Assembly: GCF_038096175.1 (NCBI RefSeq)
Contig: NZ_CP151101.1
Location: forward strand, 186,001-250,000
Reading direction: 5' to 3'
Origin: Nostoc sp. UHCC 0302
Lineage (GTDB): Bacteria > Cyanobacteriota > Cyanobacteriia > Cyanobacteriales > Nostocaceae
Length of the DNA stretch: 64,000 nt
The position numbers and the translations under genes were made by a program. Every line of letters begins with the position of its first letter. Position 1 is the stretch's first letter. Below the pieces are notes generated by a model. The model saw nothing but the letters and a program-made list of their open reading frames with translations, did no database searches and had not been told where the DNA came from. Shown piece after piece: positions 27,284 through 35,570 of this stretch.

Positions 27284-27496
27284 CGCTCGGTGCTGAAACT
27301 GTTACAGAGCAAGCTTCCTGGGAAGTGTTTTGACGGATCGAAAATTTTGGTCATTTTCAGCCGCTCTTATTGCAAGTAATTTGCAACTTCCCTTAGCACT
27401 GAAACTTTGAAACTATTACGTTGTCAAGGTTCTGGCGATTTTGACGAGTCTCCGGCGTTTTTGACCTCGCTTCGACTTGCCAAACATCAAGCTGAT
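27284..27496 (-). promoter_or_regulatory. leader of array 2
   Basis: This 213-bp stretch is the same length as, and almost identical to, the leader of array 1 (for example GAGCAAGCTTCCTGGGAAGT near its start and TCGACTTGCCAAA near its end). It is followed by unrelated sequence. It marks the newest end of array 2. Confidence 0.85.
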
Positions 27497-27549
27497 TAAT
27501 TAATCATAAGATGAGTATTTATTATTGTCGAGTTTTTTCACGGGTCGCC

Positions 27550-28512
27550 TCAATCCGTAATCCCAGATTCTTGCTCAATCAAACTCAACAGCTTTTCTTC
27601 CACCGCAGTCAAATACGGTCGCTTCAACTCCCCCAGATATTTCAACATAGCACGAGCAGCTTCTTCTAAATTTTCGCTCTTCTGTAGTCGATTAATGCGA
27701 TCGCAAATCACCTGCATCTGCTGACATTCCTGGGGTAGGTAGTTGTAGGACTTCAGGTACTGCAACCCAACCGTATACTCCCCATCCCAGGTTCTGACAG
27801 TACAGCTAAAATCATTCACCTGACTAACAATGCCCCAACACCCACCCTTCCCCCTGAGTTCAGGATTATCTTTTGCAAGGATTTGGCAGACTTCGCCTAG
27901 CTGATAGGTGTTTGGTATTCTGGTTCGCTCAATAATGCGCTGCACGACATCTTTCACAATCCTACCACTTGGGACTTTACCACCCGCTTCCTCCACCGCC
28001 TGCTGCCAAGCTTCTCTTTGTACTTCCGGCTCTAACGGAATCAAAGGCCGCAACTGATATTCGTTGATCGGTAAAATTTGTCCTTCACTAGAATCTGGGG
28101 CAGATGTGTCCAAATCATTTTGAAAATGTGTCCTATTAGGACACATTTTTATGAGATTATCCACAACCACCGTACTTTCCATCAACCTGTACGGATAACG
28201 CCGCTCGAAACCAAAACGCTCTCGGCAGTATTCCTCAAAGGTTTTGTGCGTACTTCGGTACAGCTTTCTGTCTCGTAATTGAGTTAAGGCTTTACCCGCA
28301 AGGTAAAACGCTTTTTCTACTTGCCGTTCCAAATGCAAGCGATCGCTTTGCTCTTGCTCGGTTAATTCAGGGATTTCAACAGCATTAACGGTGATTGTTG
28401 CTGAAGCTGGGTCTTCTGGCTCAAAAATATCCTCCGCAGAACTAGCCGATAATTTATCGTTATTGGATGCGGCGGAGGTGGCTTTTTTGCGCGAAGATGG
28501 TGGTTTAGCCAT
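27550..28512 (-). CDS. cyanobacterial plasmid protein, ParB/HTH-like, function unknown
   Basis: A 320-residue protein of a type common on Nostoc plasmids. The N-terminus is disordered (S, K, A rich, residues 1-45). Residues 60-115 are helical (AFYLAGKALTQLRDRK, TFEEYCRERFGFERRYPYRL), a pattern seen in phage and plasmid DNA-binding proteins where a sterile-motif-like region is followed by a helix-turn-helix. Later parts (GKVPSGRIVKDVVQRII) resemble ParB-type accessory proteins. No enzymatic motif was seen. It stands alone, just beyond the leader of array 2. Confidence 0.6.
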   Translation of the reverse strand: MAKPPSSRKKATSAASNNDKLSASSAEDIFEPEDPASATITVNAVEIPELTEQEQSDRLHLERQVEKAFYLAGKALTQLRDRKLYRSTHKTFEEYCRERFGFERRYPYRLMESTVVVDNLIKMCPNRTHFQNDLDTSAPDSSEGQILPINEYQLRPLIPLEPEVQREAWQQAVEEAGGKVPSGRIVKDVVQRIIERTRIPNTYQLGEVCQILAKDNPELRGKGGCWGIVSQVNDFSCTVRTWDGEYTVGLQYLKSYNYLPQECQQMQVICDRINRLQKSENLEEAARAMLKYLGELKRPYLTAVEEKLLSLIEQESGITD

Positions 28513-28732
28513 TATTCCACCCTTTATTTTCAGTAGCGTTTGCTTAGATTAGTTGCAAATACATTTGAGGTTATTACAATCACTTCAAGGTAAGCCACAA
28601 TCATAAGTTAGTTCATTTTAAGTAATAGACTGTGGAATAAAGTGTTCCAGTAAGAGCCGATTACTAAAACCACAACAAATACAAACTTTAGCCATCTTCG
28701 GCAACCCTAGTTTGAGTTTGAGATCAAAGCAC

Positions 28733-29086
28733 TCATGCTGATTTTTTTTCAAATGGAAAAATTATGCTGACAGATTTTTTAATTTTCTGATCATCAGTAG
28801 GTTTAAATTCATCTATGGAAGTATTTTGCTCTGTGAATGAAGTAATCTGACTTACAGGTATTTCTGAATTTCCTCCATCGTTGTCTGGAACACGAACTAG
28901 TAACTCACCTACTTCACATTGTAATATTTTACACAACCTGTCCAGCGTATCTAAAGGTATTGACTTGGCTTGTCCATATTCAATTTTTTGAACATTAGTC
29001 AACGACATTTCTAGCCGCCTTGCAAGTTCATTTTGGGAAATCCCTCTAGCTTTTCTAATTTCTTTGAGTCTTACTTCCACAGCCAT
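28733..29086 (-). CDS. XRE-family transcriptional regulator
   Basis: A 117-residue Cro/C1-type regulator. The helix-turn-helix covers residues 5-60 (LKEIRKARGISQNELARRLE, then LTNVQKIEYG and LDRLCKILQCEVGELL). The remaining tail is polar and ends in a basic segment. It is divergent from the SAP-like gene at 29299, and the shared 212-bp region holds an inverted repeat that could be its operator. Confidence 0.88.
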   Translation of the reverse strand: MAVEVRLKEIRKARGISQNELARRLEMSLTNVQKIEYGQAKSIPLDTLDRLCKILQCEVGELLVRVPDNDGGNSEIPVSQITSFTEQNTSIDEFKPTDDQKIKKSVSIIFPFEKKSA

Positions 29087-29167
29087 GATTTGAATGCATA
29101 TAAATAGACTAACCCACTCTCAGAAGTCTATCTATTAATAGTATTTATTGTAAGCATCTGTTAAATA

Positions 29168-29214
29168 ACCAACTGTTATCTAACAACCTATTGTACAACC
29201 CACTATTAGTTGGT
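29168..29214. promoter_or_regulatory. inverted repeat between XRE gene and SAP-like gene
   Basis: ACCAACT at 29168-29174 is mirrored by AGTTGGT at 29208-29214, with AC-rich short repeats between. It is a possible operator in a divergent promoter region; no experimental support. Confidence 0.35.
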
Positions 29215-29298
29215 AAGATAAGACATAACAGAGGGCAATCGCCAGTCGTGGAAAACTTGTTGCGATCACCCTTTGACCCTATTACAGGAGTTTCTATT

Positions 29299-30231
29299 AT
29301 GACCTATCTCGCATACACCCAGCAAGCCCTCTCGCGCTACACCCTCCCGCGCCTCAAAAGAATTGCCGCAGAACTCGGCATAAGCCCAGCAGGCAACAAA
29401 ACTCAGCGCCAAACTTGGATAGATGCAATCACCGCTCATCAGTCCACGCAGCTTCAAAAAGTTGGCGAGCAAACTGTTGCCCAAGCCGAACTGAATCGCT
29501 ACATCGCCCAGCAAGCCGAAGCGGTAGCCCCCGAAGAACTCAGAACAGTGGAAATCTCGTTTTACGATCATGAAGTCTACGCAGGTGATGAAATCATCGC
29601 TTGGATCACCTACGATAATCACCTAACCCAACCTTGGGTAGTCTTGGTGGAGGGTGTCGAAAAATTCCGCGCCAATACTTATGCCAGATGTTACCGCTTC
29701 ATTCAATGGCATCACAAGGACGGCACTCTCAATGAACGAGTACCTTTTGGAGAAGCTGAATTAGTTACAGAAAATCAGCAACTTGCACTCCCACCACAAA
29801 AACCAGAATTACCTCACACTACTGAAAACCGAATCATGGCGCATATCTTCAACGAGTGCCAAAATTACGGTTTTGAAATTCTCGACGATGGGATTTACCA
29901 CAACGACCTGAAACTGGGACAAGTCGGCTGCACTAACGGTAACTGGTGGGTGATTGTGGGTTGTTCAGGTCAGCAACAGTATTCTAACTCGGTCTATGAA
30001 GCAGTGCGTTCGCTTTCAATCGTAGACACTTCACTCTCCACTGAACCCACTCCTGAATACTTGCAATATCGACCACTCCAACAACTGACTACCGAGGAAC
30101 TACAGCAGTTGCTAGATGCAGAAGCGACCGAATGTGAGCAATTGCTGGATCGCCCAGTTGATGAACTAACCTCCGAGGACTGGGAACGGTTACGGGGGTA
30201 TGAGTCGCACTTGGAGTTAGTCGCAGCGTAG
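29299..30231 (+). CDS. SAP-domain-like cyanobacterial plasmid protein
   Basis: A 310-residue protein. Residues 10-45 look like a SAP-type nucleic-acid-binding helix pair (LSRYTLPRLKRIAAELGI, then NKTQRQTWIDAI). The middle has DHEVYAGDEIIAWITYD and a W-rich region (FIQWHHKDGT, NGNWWVIVGCSG), and the end is rich in E and L. ATG 29299 is chosen because AGGAG lies 8 bases upstream. An upstream open frame exists but lacks such a site. Function unknown. Proteins of this build are common on Nostocales plasmids. Confidence 0.65.
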   Translation: MTYLAYTQQALSRYTLPRLKRIAAELGISPAGNKTQRQTWIDAITAHQSTQLQKVGEQTVAQAELNRYIAQQAEAVAPEELRTVEISFYDHEVYAGDEIIAWITYDNHLTQPWVVLVEGVEKFRANTYARCYRFIQWHHKDGTLNERVPFGEAELVTENQQLALPPQKPELPHTTENRIMAHIFNECQNYGFEILDDGIYHNDLKLGQVGCTNGNWWVIVGCSGQQQYSNSVYEAVRSLSIVDTSLSTEPTPEYLQYRPLQQLTTEELQQLLDAEATECEQLLDRPVDELTSEDWERLRGYESHLELVAA

Positions 30232-30345
30232 AAAGGCAGGGGGGCAAGGGTGCAGGGGGGCAGAGGGGAAAGAATCTGTACAACATCTCTCCTCTGCTCC
30301 TCTGCTCCTCTGCACCTCTGCCTAATTCATCCCTTCATTCACCAA
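30232..30345. repeat. intergenic G-rich/C-rich complementary tracts
   Basis: GGGGGGCAAGGGTGCAGGGG is followed about 40 bp later by CTCCTCTGCTCCTCTGCACC, a complementary pair that can fold back. Such tracts are frequent between genes in filamentous cyanobacteria. No gene seen here. Confidence 0.5.
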
Positions 30346-30427
30346 TTACAACAATGCAACCCACAATATCCATTCCCCGACACTGGGGTTACCCTCGCTT
30401 TGCTTTGGAACAGCGAACACAGCAAGG

Positions 30428-30639
30428 CAATTCGCAATTCGCAGTTCGCAATTCGCAATTATCTTTAAGAGAACTCCAAGAAATAAATTATCCAATTTCA
30501 CCAAATCAAAACGGCTTTCTCTCTTCCTGCTCCCCTTTCCCTGCCTTAAAAGCAATTGGATATTTCTTTATTTGGAAGTCCTTAACTGCGAATTGCGTTA
30601 GCGTAGCGGGGCGCAGCCCATTGCGAATTGCGAATTGTT
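30428..30639. repeat. STRR-type heptamer repeats
   Basis: Tandem copies of CAATTCG occur at 30428-30460, and the reverse form (GCGAATTGCGAATTG) flanks 30583-30639. Inside the second block is the insert TTAGCGTAGCGGGGCGCAGC, another dispersed cyanobacterial repeat. Confidence 0.75.
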
Positions 30640-30656
30640 TCGGTTGGCGTTATGCA

Positions 30657-30833
30657 ATGATGCCTAACAAGAATTCTGACGAGATATCGTACTTGCAAGA
30701 GAATCAAATTCAGCCTCTCTCTCCACAAGAATTATTCATACAAATCACAGCAGAGATTGACTTCTATCAGCGTCAGATATCCATCCTGCAACAACAGTTA
30801 TCAATAGTTACTGGAGGGTTCACCAATGGCTAA
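30657..30833 (+). CDS. small hypothetical protein
   Basis: A 58-residue ORF beginning MMPNKNSDEISYLQ and continuing QPLSPQELFIQITAEIDF, mostly helical and probably coiled coil near the end. The frame is open further upstream to 30354, but that part is made of repeat sequence and is unlikely to be coding. It overlaps the next ORF by 8 bp (GGTTCACCAATGGCTAAGG), which suggests coupling. Function unknown. Confidence 0.5.
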   Translation: MMPNKNSDEISYLQENQIQPLSPQELFIQITAEIDFYQRQISILQQQLSIVTGGFTNG

Positions 30834-30990
30834 GGTTGTTGACAATTATGTGGAGCGTACTTCAGCTAGATTGTTGCGTTCGCTCCGCTGTTCTGGTGGT
30901 TCTGCTCCATTACATCGCATTCAGTTTTCGGAAACTATCATCCAATATCTGCTCGATAAGAAACTAGTCCAAGTGCAAAACACTGGATAC

Positions 30991-32849
30991 CCCGGATTTC
31001 TCACAAAGCTTGAAGGAATAGGGGTCAAAAACTGCCAAAATGTATATTGCAAAAGAGTTTCAGCAGTTTGAAGTATGACCCCAAATAAAAACGATTGTAT
31101 ACCGGAACAGTTCAGATTTGAACCTGTAAAGTCATGTCCAGTTATAGTTAATTTCAAGGGTAAACCTGTAACATCGGATGCAGGACTAATACTAATTGCG
31201 GAACTGGACAGAAAAAGAGAAATAACATCACGGCTGGCAGCATGTTTCAAAGACTACCGAGAGCCAAATAAAATTCTGCATCCAATTAATAGCTTAATTG
31301 CACAAAGAATATATGGCTTAATCATGGGCTATGAAGACTTAAATGACCACGAAACTCTACGCCATGATGCGATATTTGCACTTGCAGTTGGAAAAGTGAT
31401 TAATTCGGAGCAAGAATCAATTACATTGGCGGGAAAAAGTACCTTAAATCGTATCGAGCATTGTCCAGAAAACGTATCATCAAGAGTGGATAGTCGATAT
31501 CACCGCATTGAACATGATGCAGAAGCGATAGAAAATCTTTTGGTTGAAATATTTTTAGAATCCTACCCAAAACCTCCACGAGAGATAATTTTGGATTTAG
31601 ATGTTACTGATGATTTAGTTCATGGTAATCAAGAAGAAACATTTTTTAATCCCTATTATCGGGGATATTGTTATGCTCCACTTTATATTTTCTGCGGTCA
31701 ACAAATACTAGCAGCAAAACTTCGTGCATCTAACGTAGACCCAGCAGAAGGGGGATTGTCAGAATTACAACGGGTCATAAAAATAATACGTTCACGATGG
31801 AAGGATGTGAAAATTATTATTCGTGGAGATAGCGCTTATTCTAGAGAAGATATTATGTCATGGTGTGAATCTCAAACTGAAATTGATTATGTGTTTGGAC
31901 TGGCACAAAATCCGAGGCTAATTCAGCTATCTCAATCAATAAAGCATCGTGCATCTGAAGAATACTCAGGAAGGCTTAAACCGATAGTCGATTTTTTTGA
32001 AACCTTATTCTCCCCATCACCAGATTTAACAAATGATGCAGCAGCATTTGTTAATAACTCAGTTTGGTATTGTTCTCTTGACTATCAAACTCTAGATAGC
32101 TGGAGCCATAGTCGTCGTGTTGTTGCCAAAGTTGAATATAGCTATGAAGAAGTCGATACTCGCTTTGTAGTCACTTCGCTCCCTGTTAATAAAATCCCGC
32201 CAGGGCGACTTTATACTCAAAAGTACTGCCCGCGCGGGAATATGGAAAATTGTTTAAAAGAACAAAAGCTAGGGTTACATAGTGATAGAACAAGTACCCA
32301 TACGTTTGAAGGAAATCAATTACGTTTGTGGTTTGCGTCTATTGCTTATATTTTGATGAATGCTCTACGAGAACAATGTTTAGCAAAGACGGAATTCAAA
32401 AATGCAACTGTTGAGACTATACGCACAAAATTATTGAAGCTAGGAGCCGTCATTACTATTAGTCAACGACTAATTTTAATCGCAATTAGTAGTGCCTGCC
32501 CTTATAAAGAGATTTTCGCAATGGTTTATAAGAGTTTATCTCAATTACCTTGCCCTGGCTGATAATGACCTAATTGAATTCATAAGTAATAACTGATTTT
32601 GATTTTTAATAGCTGGTTTTTAGGGTTATTTTACTTGATTTAAACCCATGACTTGGCATATCAATTTTTATTACTAGAAGTTAGTCTTTTCAGTATTTAT
32701 TGCTTTTGATGTATTTTATATATCTTTAATGGGGTCGGTCTTTACTTTGAGTTGCCCACGTTCTGGAGGTATTTTGATGATGTATTAATTAAATCATCTT
32801 AAATTTGGCTAATCCAAGCATTTTTTTTCTCACTTGTGAGAAATCCGGG
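30991..32849 (+). mobile_element. complete IS1380-family insertion sequence, 1859 bp
   Basis: Terminal inverted repeats CCCGGATTTCTCACAA (30991-31006) and TTGTGAGAAATCCGGG (32834-32849) are perfect over 16 bp. Both ends are flanked by the 4-bp direct repeat ATAC (30987-30990 and 32850-32853). The element contains one transposase gene and about 270 bp of noncoding sequence after it. Undamaged ends and target duplication point to a recent insertion. Confidence 0.92.
31075..32562 (+). CDS. IS1380-family transposase
   Basis: A 495-residue DDE transposase that moves the surrounding element. Visible catalytic context: ILDLDVTDDLVHG near residue 170, IIRGDSAYSRED near 265 and MENCLKEQKLG near 390. 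The early IAELDRKREITSRLA and LMGYEDLNDHETLRHD-like region is typical of IS1380. It appears full length and undamaged. Confidence 0.93.
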   Translation: MTPNKNDCIPEQFRFEPVKSCPVIVNFKGKPVTSDAGLILIAELDRKREITSRLAACFKDYREPNKILHPINSLIAQRIYGLIMGYEDLNDHETLRHDAIFALAVGKVINSEQESITLAGKSTLNRIEHCPENVSSRVDSRYHRIEHDAEAIENLLVEIFLESYPKPPREIILDLDVTDDLVHGNQEETFFNPYYRGYCYAPLYIFCGQQILAAKLRASNVDPAEGGLSELQRVIKIIRSRWKDVKIIIRGDSAYSREDIMSWCESQTEIDYVFGLAQNPRLIQLSQSIKHRASEEYSGRLKPIVDFFETLFSPSPDLTNDAAAFVNNSVWYCSLDYQTLDSWSHSRRVVAKVEYSYEEVDTRFVVTSLPVNKIPPGRLYTQKYCPRGNMENCLKEQKLGLHSDRTSTHTFEGNQLRLWFASIAYILMNALREQCLAKTEFKNATVETIRTKLLKLGAVITISQRLILIAISSACPYKEIFAMVYKSLSQLPCPG

Positions 32850-32905
32850 ATACGGCTTTTTGCTAGAGATTGCTGAAGAATTTTAACAAATAGGAGCAAT
32901 TGAAA

Positions 32906-33094
32906 ATGCCTCATCCTCCTCTACATACGCTAATTGATGCTGCAAAATTTATTCTGAACGAGATTGTGGTACATCCTGATTTCAAAGCACTCAACTATCA
33001 CCCTGATTTAACTATAGGGGATGCTCAAACTGCACTGTCTTACCTCAAGCACGAGCTAGAAAAGAATTGCAGATATAACAAGATTCTGGATTAG
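32906..33094 (+). CDS. small hypothetical protein
   Basis: A 62-residue protein (LHTLIDAAKFILNEIVVHPD, GDAQTALSYLKHELEK), all helical. ATG 32906 has AGGAG nine bases upstream; TTG 32900 in frame is less likely. It follows the gene broken by IS1380. Function unknown. Confidence 0.6.
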   Translation: MPHPPLHTLIDAAKFILNEIVVHPDFKALNYHPDLTIGDAQTALSYLKHELEKNCRYNKILD

Positions 33095-33191
33095 AACGAA
33101 AGCGATCACTCGAATTATTACTTGTTTGAGTAATTGCTACATACAGAAAGTTAATACTCCCTTCACAACCAAGTACACACTACAGAAAATC

Positions 33192-34022
33192 ATGAATACT
33201 GAAATTCAACTAGGTCTTTGCAATCCACCTGAACCAGTTTACTTGTACGTCAATCAGGGAGAAGTAAATGGGGAATGCTACGTTTGGTACAAGTTTGATA
33301 TTAATCAAGATAAAAAAATACCAGTGACTCAACGTGCATTGGCTGGCTATTTGTCAGAGTTGCGATTGATAACTAAAGAATTCCAAGGCAAGGATAATAT
33401 CAAACTTGAGATTGTTGTCAGCGCCGATGAACTTTATGTCATCAGAACTTCGGTGGAGACTAACTTTGCCAAAAGCTTTCTTCTGGCTGCATCATGTATC
33501 CAAAGTTTTGAGAAACCATTAATTATTGCTGCTACTGCTGGGGAAAAGAATACAGTTTTCTGCAATCTTTATGATGCAGCGACTAAAACCAGGATCAAGA
33601 GAGAGTGGAGTAAGGATATCGATTGGGCAAGCATCATTCATGATATCCAATGTCTTTTAGGTGGGACATCTTCAACTATTCCACCAACACCGAAACTTAG
33701 TGTAGTCCCTCAAGCAATCCATCCACAGGATTTACGAGTACGAAACATTCGTATATTGCTGGATTATCCAGTTGATTTAGTTAAAGAGTGGCTGCAATTT
33801 AAAGATGTTGACCGTCCTAGTTTATTACCTGAAGAAAAGATTGATGAGCTAATAAGAATGATGTGTTTAGCTTGGGCATCGGACAAATGTAAGCATCCTA
33901 ATCATGCGGAATCTTCTTATCAAAAGCAAGTTGTTGATGCAGTGGCTAACGGTGGTGATGAGTTAACAGCAATCAAGACATGGATGCAACACTTGCAAAC
34001 AGTAAAAGCTGGGGTAGTGTAA
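33192..34022 (+). CDS. hypothetical plasmid protein
   Basis: A 276-residue soluble protein that I do not recognise. The first 180 residues look like an alpha/beta domain (PVYLYVNQGEVNGECYVWYK, LEIVVSADELYVI, PLIIAATAGEKNTVF). The last 90 are helical (PVDLVKEWLQFKDVDRPSL, DELIRMMCLAWASDKC). ATG 33192 is chosen because the sequence becomes ordered there; the frame is open to 33126. It sits in a run of small same-strand plasmid genes. Confidence 0.55.
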   Translation: MNTEIQLGLCNPPEPVYLYVNQGEVNGECYVWYKFDINQDKKIPVTQRALAGYLSELRLITKEFQGKDNIKLEIVVSADELYVIRTSVETNFAKSFLLAASCIQSFEKPLIIAATAGEKNTVFCNLYDAATKTRIKREWSKDIDWASIIHDIQCLLGGTSSTIPPTPKLSVVPQAIHPQDLRVRNIRILLDYPVDLVKEWLQFKDVDRPSLLPEEKIDELIRMMCLAWASDKCKHPNHAESSYQKQVVDAVANGGDELTAIKTWMQHLQTVKAGVV

Positions 34023-34103
34023 CGCGTTTCTGAATATAGGAGTCAGTAAAAATATCACTTCTGACTTCTATAACACTCCATTAATCATATTGGAATTACC
34101 AAG

Positions 34104-34319
34104 ATGAAAGTCATCGTTACAGTTGTTGAAAAAATCACAAGTGAAGCCCATATTGATATTCCTAATGGGCTTGATGAACCTGCTATCAAACAATACATTA
34201 CCGACTTATACAACAGTGGGAAAATGCTGACTGATTTGAATATTTTTCGAGTTGACTTTGAATCAATCAGCGCCCGAATTGTTAAAAGCTGTTTTCCCAA
34301 TGATTCCATATCTGCATAA
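34104..34319 (+). CDS. small hypothetical protein
   Basis: A 71-residue protein with a beta-rich start (MKVIVTVVEKITSEAHIDI) and a helical centre (EPAIKQYITDLYNSGK). It lies 81 bp after the preceding gene and 17 bp before the broken HTH gene. A complementary-strand ORF over the same region looks like a shadow. Function unknown. Confidence 0.5.
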   Translation: MKVIVTVVEKITSEAHIDIPNGLDEPAIKQYITDLYNSGKMLTDLNIFRVDFESISARIVKSCFPNDSISA

Positions 34320-34336
34320 ATCTAGGAAGGCTATAT

Positions 34337-34747
34337 ATGATTATCAAAACTACAAAATAGACTGAAGAAGAACTCACAATTCTTGAGGCGAAAGCTGAAC
34401 TTTATACCCCCAAACAAATTGCCTCAATTCTTAAAAGACACGGCTATTTCCGTACACCCGACGCTATTTCTACCAAGCTCTGGAATCTGGGTTACTCCAC
34501 ACGCCCATTTCTTGATAACTATAGTGCTGCTGAAATTGCTCGTATCCTTTGTGTTCATCCTACAACTGTTTCCGGCTGGGTAAGACGTGGCTGGCTTTCT
34601 ACTGGTAGGCATTCTGTTAGATATTATCAGATTCGTAAATGGCATCTTAAAAGGTTTTTTGACAATCCACCACAGCATCTTAAAAAGCGCATTGCCGAAA
34701 TCGACCCAGAAGCCATTAACTACTTGCTAGGGAGACGAGCATCATGA
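34337..34747 (+). pseudogene. helix-turn-helix gene with an amber codon at position 8
   Basis: From ATG 34337 (AGGAAGG seven bases upstream) the frame reads MIIKTTK, then TAG at 34358-34360, then TEEELTILEAKAELYTPKQI and onwards to a stop at 34745. The part after the stop is clearly protein-like: a SANT/Myb-like W-T-E-E-E-L start if TAG were TGG, then YSAAEIARILCVHPTTVSGW, a helix-turn-helix, and a basic C-terminus. Its last four bases overlap the next start (ATGA). No alternative start codon lies soon after the TAG, so the product is probably lost unless the stop is read through. Confidence 0.7.
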
Positions 34748-35202
34748 TTGACCACATTAACGCGCTAAATCTGTGCTGGTACATCTCGCCACCTTGGGGT
34801 TCTTGCATCCCACGACTTGAAGTCAATCTGCTCGAACGAGTCTACATCTGTACTACGAAAACATTTGGTTACTGTTGCGGGGTCAAGTGGAAACAGGACA
34901 GATGGATTTATGCGGTTGCCTGTGCTGGTGACATTATCCACACCACAGAACACGAAATCATCGGTACTGGGGAGATGCAACTGGCTGCTATAGAAAAACC
35001 TGCTTTCGTTCTCGGCGATCGCGTGATGTTGCGTTCTGATTTTGGAAGAACAAAGCAACGGCTGATTCTGGGGATTCAATTACTCAACAGGTCTTGGTTT
35101 TACTACGTCGAGTGGATGCCCCCTGTATTAGAAGAAGTCACCACCCTAGATGACCGACTAGCTTTTGTAGCCCAGAAGGATTTGGCGCGAGTGCTTTTTT
35201 AG
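34744..35202 (+). CDS. DUF1392-like cyanobacterial protein
   Basis: A 152-residue protein starting MIDHINALNLCWYISPPWGS and continuing RVYICTTKTFGYCCGVKW. This resembles a small family (DUF1392, from memory) found on Nostoc plasmids and of unknown role. It overlaps the broken HTH gene by 4 bp, so it was translationally coupled to it. It contains five cysteines but no metal-binding spacing that I can defend. Confidence 0.6.
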   Translation: MIDHINALNLCWYISPPWGSCIPRLEVNLLERVYICTTKTFGYCCGVKWKQDRWIYAVACAGDIIHTTEHEIIGTGEMQLAAIEKPAFVLGDRVMLRSDFGRTKQRLILGIQLLNRSWFYYVEWMPPVLEEVTTLDDRLAFVAQKDLARVLF

Positions 35203-35236
35203 CGCGATCGCCGTTTTGAAAACATTAGGAATCAAC

Positions 35237-35476
35237 ATGAATTACTCAATCAACCAAAGCATTTCAATTACTACAAGGGCTTTACCTCCTGTTGAAGAAC
35301 GACTGCATACTTTGGTCGAGGGGATGAAGACTTTAGCTGAACTTACAGGAGGCAAACTCAACCGTGAACTCGAACAGCATTTTCTCTCCTGTGCCGCCAA
35401 TCTCTTAGCTGAACATAATCGGCAACACGCAAGCCAATTTGTCGGTAAAAAGCCACGGCTAATGGTCAAAAAGTAA
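35237..35476 (+). CDS. small hypothetical protein
   Basis: A 79-residue helical protein (LPPVEERLHTLVEGMKTLAE, LNRELEQHFLSCAANLLAEH) with a basic tail (GKKPRLMVKK). ATG 35237 is preceded by AGGA at a six-base distance. Function unknown. Confidence 0.6.
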   Translation: MNYSINQSISITTRALPPVEERLHTLVEGMKTLAELTGGKLNRELEQHFLSCAANLLAEHNRQHASQFVGKKPRLMVKK

Positions 35477-35570
35477 AACGACCGCATACACAAGGGAGAG
35501 ATTTCGCACTATATCTCTCCTTCCCTTGAACAATTACTCCCCAGTCTCTCCAATCACACAAGTAGAAATT

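Larger units (their letters stand above)
30826..32886 (+). pseudogene. small conserved gene interrupted by an IS1380 element
   Basis: The frame starts at ATG 30826 and runs exactly 55 codons to 30990, where the IS begins. After removing the IS and one target copy, the frame continues at 32854 for ten codons (GFLLEIAEEF) and stops at 32884-32886. The original product would be a 65-residue basic protein with FSETIIQYLLDKKL in it. The next gene starts 19 bp after this stop, so it was probably part of a small operon. As it stands it yields an altered tail read from the IS end. Confidence 0.75.
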
